A stretch of 6,901 nucleotides of DNA. Source: an uncultured Clostridia bacterium. GTDB lineage: Bacteria; Bacillota; Clostridia; Peptostreptococcales; Anaerovoracaceae. The translations under genes and the position numbers were made by a program. Below the pieces are notes generated by a model. The model was given only the letters and a program-made list of their open reading frames with translations. It was not told the DNA's origin and ran no database searches. Below, piece after piece: positions 1 to 4,257 of the stretch (position 1 is the first letter of the stretch; every line of letters begins with the position of its first letter). The DNA is taken from positions 1 through 6,901 of the forward strand of contig CAKQVC010000111.1 of the NCBI GenBank assembly GCA_934277655.1, read 5' to 3'.

Positions 1-1
1 T

Positions 2-436
2 ATTGCTGTTTCTGTTTTCTTCTTTGCTTTTACCACATTGCTGTCTTTCACCTTGTACAACGATACAAATGCGGCTGTCGTACTGAGAAATTCAAGCGAA
101 AAAACCAGAAAAACAGCAACGAATGCAATCCGTCTGATCGTAACGCTGATCATCTTTTTCGGTGCAACCAGAAATCTGGGTACGGCATGGGATATTGCGG
201 ATATCGGCATCGGCATCATGTGCTGGATCAACTTTATAGCTCTTCTGGTACTGTCGCCAAAAGCAATTAAGATACTGAAAGACTATGAAAGACAGAAAAA
301 AATGGGAGTAGATCCGGTATTCGAACCGGCGGATCTTGGTCTGCAGAATGCAGAACTTTGGAATGAAATCGCAGCTGAAAAGTACGGCAGCTTGATTGAA
401 GCAAAGCATGCTGCGGAGAAAAAGATCGATAAATAG
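2..436 (+). CDS. AGCS-family sodium:amino-acid (alanine/glycine) symporter, C-terminal part
   Basis: The 5' end is cut by the window edge. The frame is open from base 2, and the TTG at 38 is an internal leucine, not a start. About 144 codons remain of a protein that is usually 450-500 residues long. Visible are a hydrophobic segment beginning FFFAFTTLLSF, then a helix (AIRLIVTLIIFFGATRNLG), then the family-like block AWDIADIGIG followed by a last membrane helix (CWINFIALLVLSP). A charged cytoplasmic tail ends with a DLGLQNAELWNE-like stretch. This C-terminal pattern is typical of AGCS carriers, which import alanine, glycine or related amino acids with sodium across the cytoplasmic membrane. 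The FAFTT loop is followed by FTLYNDTN rather than the more common WxYYGE, so it belongs to a less usual subgroup and the substrate is uncertain. A strong terminator begins 18 bases after the stop, so it is not co-transcribed with the Fic gene. Confidence 0.8.
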   Translation: MAVSVFFFAFTTLLSFTLYNDTNAAVVLRNSSEKTRKTATNAIRLIVTLIIFFGATRNLGTAWDIADIGIGIMCWINFIALLVLSPKAIKILKDYERQKKMGVDPVFEPADLGLQNAELWNEIAAEKYGSLIEAKHAAEKKIDK

Positions 437-454
437 ATATGTTAAATGCAAGTC

Positions 455-484
455 AAAAAGTGCATCGAAGAGGGTGCACTTTTT
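455..484 (+). terminator. Intrinsic terminator of the symporter gene
   Basis: A perfect 10-bp stem AAAAAGTGCA (455-464) / TGCACTTTTT (475-484) has a 10-base loop. It begins 18 bases after the symporter stop codon. The 3' arm supplies five T residues. Because the stem has A and T runs at its two ends, it could also work on the opposite strand, but no - strand gene faces it. Confidence 0.85.
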
Positions 485-514
485 GCGTGGGAAAATATGT
501 ACATGTATCACGGC

Positions 515-563
515 ACTACCTCTGCGAGTAAAATATATGCACAAATCCTCTTTTCGGGGTAGT
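515..563 (+). other. Long-range stem in the intergenic RNA, possible structured small RNA
   Basis: ACTACCTC (515-522) can pair over 8 bp, with one G-U pair, with GGGGTAGT (556-563). This encloses 33 bases and sits directly against the terminator hairpin at 566-598. Together they resemble the end of a compact structured RNA of roughly 80-110 nt. I do not recognise it as a known riboswitch or small RNA class. The promoter is weak at best: TTGCGT at 483-488 and TATCAC at 506-511, 17 bases apart. It may be only read-through sequence. Confidence 0.3.
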
Positions 564-565
564 AG

Positions 566-598
566 AAGGTACCATGCAGCATTGCAGGTGCCTTTTTT
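566..598 (+). terminator. Second intrinsic terminator-like hairpin upstream of the Fic gene
   Basis: AAGGTACC (566-573) pairs with GGTGCCTT (587-594) through one G-U wobble. Inside it TGCA (575-578) pairs with TGCA (583-586) around a GCAT loop, leaving one bulged A. T residues run from 593 to 598. The orientation fits + strand transcription. It lies about 80 bases after the symporter terminator and over 100 bases before the Fic gene, so it either backs up the first terminator or ends a separate short RNA. Confidence 0.6.
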
Positions 599-672
599 GG
601 AATAAAACAGTTTTTTCATTATTCCGTTATTTCTACAAATGTTGTTCCGATATTATTGATATTATTCCGTTA
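599..672 (+). repeat. Repeated TTATTCC-type elements leading into the Fic promoter
   Basis: The 12-base word ATTATTCCGTTA occurs exactly at 618-629 and again at 661-672. A diverged copy, GTTGTTCCGATA, lies at 641-652, and an inverted 7-base core, GGAATAA, at 599-605. Start-to-start steps between the direct copies are 23 and 20 bases, about two helical turns. The last copy fills most of the spacer between the -35 and -10 boxes, as expected for an operator. Which protein binds is not shown. The helix-turn-helix of the Fic protein itself is the obvious candidate. Confidence 0.5.
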
Positions 673-684
673 AAGAGGTATACT
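656..684 (+). promoter_or_regulatory. Sigma-A promoter of the Fic gene
   Basis: TTGATA (656-661), a 17-base spacer, and TATACT (679-684) are close to the vegetative consensus. Transcription should start near 691, giving a leader of only about 19 bases that carries the GGAGGG ribosome binding site (697-702). The spacer is occupied by a copy of the ATTATTCCGTTA repeat. Confidence 0.75.
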
Positions 685-709
685 ATATTTGAGATTGGAG
701 GGATAGTCT

Positions 710-1603
710 ATGTTTATGACAGTAAAACAGGCTTCTGAAAAATGGGGCATTTCTGATAGAAGAATTCGAGTTCTTTGTTCTGAAGGGAAAATTCCGGGTG
801 CGTACCAAGAAGGACGTGGTTGGAAAATTCCTGGGGATGCAAAGAAACCCGCCGATGGTCGTTACAAATCAAAAGAGAGTCTTTTGGCGCAAATCGACCG
901 TAAAAAGGTTGAGTTGGACGGCAGAAGACCTTTGACAGCGGGCGAAGTGGCAAGGCTTAACGAGGAGTTTATCGTGGAATACACATACAACTCTAACGCT
1001 ATCGAAGGAAATACACTTACACTGCGAGAAACTGACTTGGTACTCCGAGGTCTTACGATTGCCCAGAAACCATTAAAAGACCACCTGGAGGCAGTCGGTC
1101 ATAAAGAGGCGTTTGATTTTGTGAGCGAACTTGTAAAAGATAATGTTCCGATTAGCGAGAGCATCATCAAGCAGATTCATTATCTTGTCCTTGCCGATAA
1201 GAAAGAAGACCGTGGCGTCTACCGCAGAATTCCGGTTCGTATTATGGGCGCACAGCATGAACCTGTGCAGCCGTATCTTATCGAACCGAAGATGGAACAG
1301 TTGTTGCGTGATTTTGCTGAAAGCACAGAGCATATCGTAACAAAACTGGCTCGTTTCCATATCGAGTTTGAGGGCATCCATCCTTTCATTGACGGTAATG
1401 GCAGAACCGGAAGGCTACTTGTAAATCTTGAATTGATGAAAGCAGGATTTCCACCTATCGACATTAAGTTTACAGATAGAATTGCCTACTACAATGCATT
1501 TGATGAGTATCATGTAAAACATAATCTTTCCGCGATGGAAAATCTGTTTGCAGGATACATCAATACAAGGTTGGATATGTATTTAGATATGTTGCAGGAT
1601 TAA
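710..1603 (+). CDS. Fic-domain protein with N-terminal helix-turn-helix and class II inhibitory motif
   Basis: This 297-residue protein has a complete Fic active-site loop, HPFIDGNGRTGR, at residues 224-235. It contains the catalytic histidine H224 and the GNGRxxR nucleotide/phosphate-binding residues. Enzymes with this motif usually transfer AMP from ATP to a hydroxyl side chain of a target protein. The motif SNAIEG at residues 95-100 matches the inhibitory (S/T)xxxE(G/N) helix placed before the Fic core (class II), with E99 expected to block ATP gamma-phosphate binding. Residues about 4-45 (TVKQASEKWGISDRRIRVLC...) look like a MerR/excisionase-type helix-turn-helix, so the protein may bind DNA. 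The ATG at 710 is chosen because GGAGGG ends 7 bases before it. The ATG at 716 would be 13 bases away. No separate antitoxin gene is present and none is needed for class II. No clear terminator follows. Target and cellular role are unknown. Confidence 0.9.
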   Translation: MFMTVKQASEKWGISDRRIRVLCSEGKIPGAYQEGRGWKIPGDAKKPADGRYKSKESLLAQIDRKKVELDGRRPLTAGEVARLNEEFIVEYTYNSNAIEGNTLTLRETDLVLRGLTIAQKPLKDHLEAVGHKEAFDFVSELVKDNVPISESIIKQIHYLVLADKKEDRGVYRRIPVRIMGAQHEPVQPYLIEPKMEQLLRDFAESTEHIVTKLARFHIEFEGIHPFIDGNGRTGRLLVNLELMKAGFPPIDIKFTDRIAYYNAFDEYHVKHNLSAMENLFAGYINTRLDMYLDMLQD

Positions 1604-1667
1604 CCGACCTGCTTTTGAAATAGTAAGAAATGATATTGTAAAGTGGTTGCCGGTTTCACAAATTAGT

Positions 1668-1681
1668 GGACAAGCTTGTCC
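1668..1681 (+). promoter_or_regulatory. 14-bp perfect palindrome over the toxin -35 box, probable operator
   Basis: GGACAAGCTTGTCC is its own reverse complement, and its right half contains the -35 box TTGTCC (1676-1681). A further half-site, GGACAAGC, occurs at 1718-1725 just after the expected transcription start. A palindrome on the -35 plus a downstream half-site is the usual geometry for a repressor site. The repressor is not identified. Confidence 0.5.
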
Positions 1682-1704
1682 TTGATCGCGTTTCGTGGTA
1701 AAAT
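1676..1704 (+). promoter_or_regulatory. Promoter of the small holin-like peptide mRNA
   Basis: TTGTCC (1676-1681), a 17-base spacer, and TAAAAT (1699-1704) with an extended -10 TG at 1696-1697. Transcription should start near 1711, giving a leader of about 48 bases and an mRNA of about 165 nt ending at the 1837-1873 terminator. Confidence 0.65.
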
Positions 1705-1735
1705 GGATGCAGCAAGAGGACAAGCCAAAGAGCGG

Positions 1736-1754
1736 TTACCCCGGAAGGGGGTGA
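1736..1754 (+). promoter_or_regulatory. Leader hairpin masking the toxin ribosome binding site
   Basis: TTACCCC (1736-1742) can pair over 7 bp (one G-U) with GGGGTGA (1748-1754) around a GGAAG loop. The right arm is the core of the ribosome binding site AAGGGGGTGAG (1745-1755), so the hairpin would hold translation low. The bases just before it, GCGGTTA (1732-1738), can instead pair with TAACCGC (1840-1846) at the end of the mRNA. Confidence 0.5.
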
Positions 1755-1758
1755 GCAT

Positions 1759-1842
1759 ATGACAGATTATGAAATGCTGATGATAGGTCTGACCTTCACA
1801 AGTTTCGTTGCAACCCTGCTGATTGCTTACATAAAAAAATAA
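1759..1842 (+). CDS. Small holin-like toxin peptide of a type I toxin-antitoxin locus
   Basis: This 27-residue peptide begins MTDYEMLMIGLTF and ends LLIAYIKK. It has a short acidic N-terminus, one membrane-spanning helix of about 19 residues, and two terminal lysines. That is the pattern of the 'putative holin-like toxin' family of Firmicutes (Hol_Tox; the Bacillus TxpA group is comparable). Such peptides insert into the producing cell's own membrane and are silenced by an antisense RNA. The start is fixed by AAGGGGGTGAG ending 3 bases before the ATG. The stop codon is part of the terminator stem. Supporting context is its own promoter, a leader hairpin, the bidirectional terminator and the convergent antisense promoter. 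Toxicity is inferred from family and layout only. Despite the family name there is no phage gene nearby. Confidence 0.75.
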   Translation: MTDYEMLMIGLTFTSFVATLLIAYIKK

Positions 1843-1914
1843 CCGCCCCTCGGTCAAAATGTGGCGGTTATTTCTTTAAATAATCTAAACTGGCAGCCGT
1901 TCGGCTTTTCTCTT
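1833..1914 (-). ncRNA. Antisense RNA (candidate type I antitoxin)
   Basis: A predicted transcript of about 80 nt starts near 1914 on the - strand and ends in the T-run at 1839-1833. It would overlap the last 40 or so bases of the toxin mRNA, including stop codon and terminator loop, an end-to-end overlap as in TxpA/RatA. Near its 5' end it can fold AGCCG/CGGCT (complement of 1895-1906, a perfect 12-base palindrome). The existence of the RNA is inferred from promoter and terminator only. Confidence 0.5.
1837..1873 (+). terminator. Bidirectional terminator shared by toxin mRNA and antisense RNA
   Basis: An 11-bp perfect stem AAATAACCGCC (1837-1847) / GGCGGTTATTT (1863-1873) has a 15-base loop and contains the toxin stop codon. 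On the + strand it is followed by TTTCTTT-type sequence. On the - strand it is followed by a seven-T run, the complement of A1833-A1839, which are the lysine codons of the toxin. Both RNAs would therefore carry the same complementary hairpin. Confidence 0.85.
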
Positions 1915-1920
1915 GCTTTT

Positions 1921-1949
1921 ATTCTATCATACCGCATATTCAAATACAA
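1921..1949 (-). promoter_or_regulatory. Promoter of the antisense RNA
   Basis: Read on the - strand: TTGTAT (1949-1944), a 17-base spacer, and TAGAAT (1926-1921), preceded by an extended -10 TGA (1929-1927). It points toward the toxin gene and stops 36 bases short of the next + strand start codon, so it shares this short region with whatever promoter serves the zinc-ribbon gene. Confidence 0.6.
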
Positions 1950-1984
1950 GTGTAAATTTAATACAACTAAAAGGGGGAAGAAAG

Positions 1985-2434
1985 ATGAAAAGCATAAAAC
2001 CGGGAAGAGGACCTTCGATGATGGGTGGTATCGCAGGAATAGGGGTTGCAATTTTTGGCGTATTTTGGACAATCATGGCTGTACAGATGGGGGCACCGAT
2101 TTTCTTTGCAGCCTTCGGAGTTATTTTTGTTGTCATTGCGATCAGCGGTGTCGTTTATGACCTGCACAATGCTACCGGTGAAAAACGATTTTCGACTTTT
2201 GACATTGTCGATGAGGAGGAAGAGGCAGATCCGTTAAATGAGCGATTCGGACAGCACACACGCAGCAAATGTCCGGACGAGGATGAAAACTGGACTGGGG
2301 CTGAGCAGAAACCGTCAGAAGAGCATGCAGCCGACGGGGAAAACAATTTCTGCCCGTACTGTGGTGCCCCGGTAAAAGGAACTTATACTTTTTGCCGTAA
2401 ATGCGGACGCAGATTGGATGAAAGCGCAGAATAG
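1985..2434 (+). CDS. Two-helix membrane protein with C-terminal zinc ribbon
   Basis: This 149-residue protein is not one I can name. Two hydrophobic helices lie at about residues 14-34 and 38-58, joined by a very short turn. An acidic low-complexity stretch follows (residues about 75-120, starting DIVDEEEEADP). The protein ends in a zinc ribbon with C123-x2-C126 and C137-x2-C140 (CPYCG...CRKCG). In such small Firmicute proteins the ribbon usually makes a structural zinc site facing the cytoplasm. A role as a membrane-tethered regulator or adaptor is a guess. AGGGGGAAG ends about 5 bases before the ATG at 1985. The in-frame ATG at 1913 is rejected because it lies in the antisense promoter region without a ribosome binding site. 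rlmN follows 72 bases later with no terminator between, so the two are probably co-transcribed. No convincing + strand promoter is seen just upstream. Confidence 0.8.
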   Translation: MKSIKPGRGPSMMGGIAGIGVAIFGVFWTIMAVQMGAPIFFAAFGVIFVVIAISGVVYDLHNATGEKRFSTFDIVDEEEEADPLNERFGQHTRSKCPDEDENWTGAEQKPSEEHAADGENNFCPYCGAPVKGTYTFCRKCGRRLDESAE

Positions 2435-2506
2435 GACAAAAGAGGAGACAGGGGTGGATCGCTTATCAGCTGACAGCGGATCTTACAGAAAAAAGGAAAC
2501 GAACGA

Positions 2507-3556
2507 ATGATAAATTTACTGGACTTGACCTATGATGAACTGGAGCAGTTTGTGACAGGAAAATTAAATGCTCCGAAGTTCCGCGCGAAACAGATTTTCG
2601 GCTGGATCTATGGCGGAATCGCTAAAGACGGCAGTTTCCGAAATGGTGTGCGGGACTTTGATGAAATGAATAATCTGCCCAGGCAGCTGCGTGAAAAACT
2701 TTCGCAGCAGGCACAGATTACCTTGCCGGAAGTCCTGCGCATGCAGGTTTCTAAACAAGATGGAACACGAAAGTTCCTGTTTCGTCTTGAGGACGGCAAT
2801 GCCATAGAAAGTGTTTTTATGCAGTATAAATTTGGAAATTCTATCTGTGTTTCTTCTCAGGCAGGCTGCCGGATGGGATGTCGGTTCTGTGCATCTACCA
2901 TTGGCGGATTGAAAAGAAACCTGATGCCAGGAGAAATCGCCGGGCAGATTCTGGCGGCACAGAGGCAAACCGGTCAGAGGATCAGCCATGTCGTTGTGAT
3001 GGGAACCGGAGAACCCTTTGATAATTATGAAAATCTTTCAAAGTTTATCCGCATTATCAATGATCCAAATGGACTTAATATCGGAATGCGTAACATTACC
3101 GTTTCGACCTGCGGTCTGGTGCCGATGATTGCCCGTTTTGGAGAGAACTTTCCCCAGGTAAATCTGGCAATTTCTCTGCATGCGGTCAGCAATGAAATGA
3201 GGAACGAAATGATGCCGGTAAACAAGGCTTATCCGATGGAGGTCCTTCTGGATGCCTGCAGAGCATATACGGATAAGACAGCAAGAAGGATAACCTTTGA
3301 ATATACCCTGGTCAAAGGGGTGAATGACAGTGCAGAGTATGCAAGGAAGCTTGCATCTCGTCTGCATGGGATGTTATGCCATGTCAATCTGATCCCGCTG
3401 AACAAAGTTGAGGAAACCGGATACGATACAACGGAGCGCGGTGCAGTACTGCACTTTCAACAGGTGCTGGAAGAATGCGGGATCCCGGCAACGGTGCGAA
3501 GAGAACTTGGCGATGACATTGATGCTGCATGCGGGCAGCTCCGCCTTTCAGAATAA
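2507..3556 (+). CDS. rlmN: Dual-specificity 23S rRNA/tRNA adenine-C2 methyltransferase RlmN
   Basis: This radical-SAM enzyme methylates C2 of adenosine 2503 in 23S rRNA and A37 of some tRNAs in the cytoplasm. The full length, 349 residues, is normal. The iron-sulfur cluster motif CRMGCRFC gives C121, C125 and C128. GTGEP at 166-170 is the SAM-binding motif. The C-terminal block GDDIDAACGQL places the methyl-carrying cysteine at C342, and C114 (NSICVSSQAGC) fits the second catalytic cysteine. All key residues are present. AAGGAAAC lies 7-9 bases before the ATG. The leader contains a weak hairpin (2456-2482) and an 18-codon GTG frame that ends in an ATGA overlap with this start. No hairpin terminator follows, so transcription may continue into the P-loop gene, which also has its own promoter. 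Confidence 0.97.
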   Translation: MINLLDLTYDELEQFVTGKLNAPKFRAKQIFGWIYGGIAKDGSFRNGVRDFDEMNNLPRQLREKLSQQAQITLPEVLRMQVSKQDGTRKFLFRLEDGNAIESVFMQYKFGNSICVSSQAGCRMGCRFCASTIGGLKRNLMPGEIAGQILAAQRQTGQRISHVVVMGTGEPFDNYENLSKFIRIINDPNGLNIGMRNITVSTCGLVPMIARFGENFPQVNLAISLHAVSNEMRNEMMPVNKAYPMEVLLDACRAYTDKTARRITFEYTLVKGVNDSAEYARKLASRLHGMLCHVNLIPLNKVEETGYDTTERGAVLHFQQVLEECGIPATVRRELGDDIDAACGQLRLSE

Positions 3557-3580
3557 AATGGAAACTTAAAGAAATAAAGG

Positions 3581-3609
3581 TTGAAAGAGATTAACTTTTA
3601 TTGTATAAT
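3581..3609 (+). promoter_or_regulatory. Consensus sigma-A promoter of the small P-loop gene
   Basis: TTGAAA (3581-3586), a 17-base spacer, and a perfect TATAAT (3604-3609). Transcription should begin near 3616, leaving a leader of about 54 bases. This is the strongest promoter in the window. Confidence 0.85.
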
Positions 3610-3669
3610 GGATGCAATAAATACAAAGAATCTAGCAATCAAGCTAAGATGATTTAGGAGGCGATTACT

Positions 3670-4092
3670 ATGATTAAATTATTAGTAGGACATAAAGGCA
3701 GCGGTAAGACCAAACAGATGATTGATTTAGCAAACGAAAGAGTTGAATCAAGCAAGGGCAGCGTTATTTTTATCAATAAAAATCACAGATTAATGTATGA
3801 CCTGAAGTACAGAATCAGAGTTATCTGTATGGAAGACTTTGAACATATTACAAATTGTGACGAATACATCGGATTCCTTTATGGAATCATCAGTTCCGAC
3901 CATGACATTGAAACTATCTTCATCGACAGCATTCTGAAGCATGCAGACTTTACACTGGGAGATTTACCTGAGTTCATTGACAGATTAAAGGATATTTCCA
4001 AGAACTATGGTATGGATTTCGTTGTAAGCTTAAGCGCTGAAAAAGAAGAAATGATAGGTGTTGACTTTACAGGATGTGAAATCTTAAACTAA
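3670..4092 (+). CDS. Small P-loop NTPase-like protein of unknown role
   Basis: This 140-residue protein opens with a beta strand and a full Walker A loop, GHKGSGKT, at residues 7-14. A Walker B-like strand, TIFID, ends at D86. That spacing suits a minimal P-loop fold. No further domain, membrane segment or recognised family signature is visible. Similar short Clostridia proteins are sometimes labelled ATP-binding or 'PilT-like', but it is far shorter than real PilT and lacks its other motifs, so I do not use that name. AGGAGG (3656-3661) sits 8 bases before the ATG. Consensus promoter, perfect ribosome binding site and a TTA/GAA/ATC-biased codon choice resembling the lipoprotein gene suggest high expression. 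It has its own promoter and its own terminator and so is a single-gene unit. Confidence 0.85.
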   Translation: MIKLLVGHKGSGKTKQMIDLANERVESSKGSVIFINKNHRLMYDLKYRIRVICMEDFEHITNCDEYIGFLYGIISSDHDIETIFIDSILKHADFTLGDLPEFIDRLKDISKNYGMDFVVSLSAEKEEMIGVDFTGCEILN

Positions 4093-4094
4093 GA

Positions 4095-4140
4095 TCAGAG
4101 CACCGAGTTTAACAGGACTCTGAGATTACATACAGCTCTG
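4095..4140 (+). other. Alternative hairpins after the P-loop gene
   Basis: TCAGAG (4095-4100) can pair with CTCTGA (4118-4123). Alternatively CAGAGC (4096-4101) can pair with GCTCTG (4135-4140), which is followed by TGTTTT. The two pairings share their left arm and exclude each other. This lies between the P-loop stop and the strong hairpin at 4147 and may simply help termination. Confidence 0.3.
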
Positions 4141-4145
4141 TGTTT

Positions 4146-4172
4146 TAAGGCGGTGGGTTTACCACCGCCTTA
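4146..4172 (+). terminator. Terminator of the P-loop gene
   Basis: An 11-bp perfect stem TAAGGCGGTGG / CCACCGCCTTA closes a GTTTA loop. The stem is very stable but the T tract after it is poor (TTATTCTG), so some transcription may pass into the Nudix gene, for which no clear promoter is seen. Confidence 0.75.
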
Positions 4173-4257
4173 TTCTGTAAAGAAAGTAAAACGAAATCAA
4201 AGCAGGTCTCCTGCAAGGCAAGAACATAGTAGCGTGCAGGAAGCGAGAAAGGAAAAA

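Noticed and set aside
556..598. T-box-like riboswitch end (AAGGTACCATGC followed by a terminator).
   Set aside because: The match to the T-box core is loose, the whole leader is far too short for a T-box stem I, and the downstream gene is not tied to amino acids or tRNA.
92..619. A 175-codon open frame on the - strand across the symporter end and the intergenic region.
   Set aside because: It runs opposite a recognised gene and through two hairpin terminators, with no ribosome binding site and no recognisable domain.
710..1603. Fic gene as the toxin half of a classical Fic/antitoxin gene pair (Phd-Doc or FicT-FicA).
   Set aside because: No adjacent antitoxin gene exists and the inhibitory motif lies within the same protein.
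1645..1681. The palindrome at 1668-1681 gives a -35-like TTGTCC on the - strand, suggesting a divergent promoter.
   Set aside because: At 17 bases further on the - strand the sequence is GCAACC, which is not a -10 box.
1759..1842. Phage remnant, because the peptide family is called holin-like.
   Set aside because: No lysin, integrase, tail or attachment site is present. The peptide fits the type I toxin layout better.
1913..1984. An upstream ATG at 1913 for the zinc-ribbon protein.
   Set aside because: It has no ribosome binding site, would precede the membrane helices with an atypical segment, and lies over the antisense promoter. The ATG at 1985 has AGGGGGAAG in place.
4153..4257. A 35-codon N-terminal extension of the Nudix frame starting at GTG 4153.
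   Set aside because: That GTG is inside the terminator stem and has no ribosome binding site. The ATG at 4258 has one and gives the usual family length.
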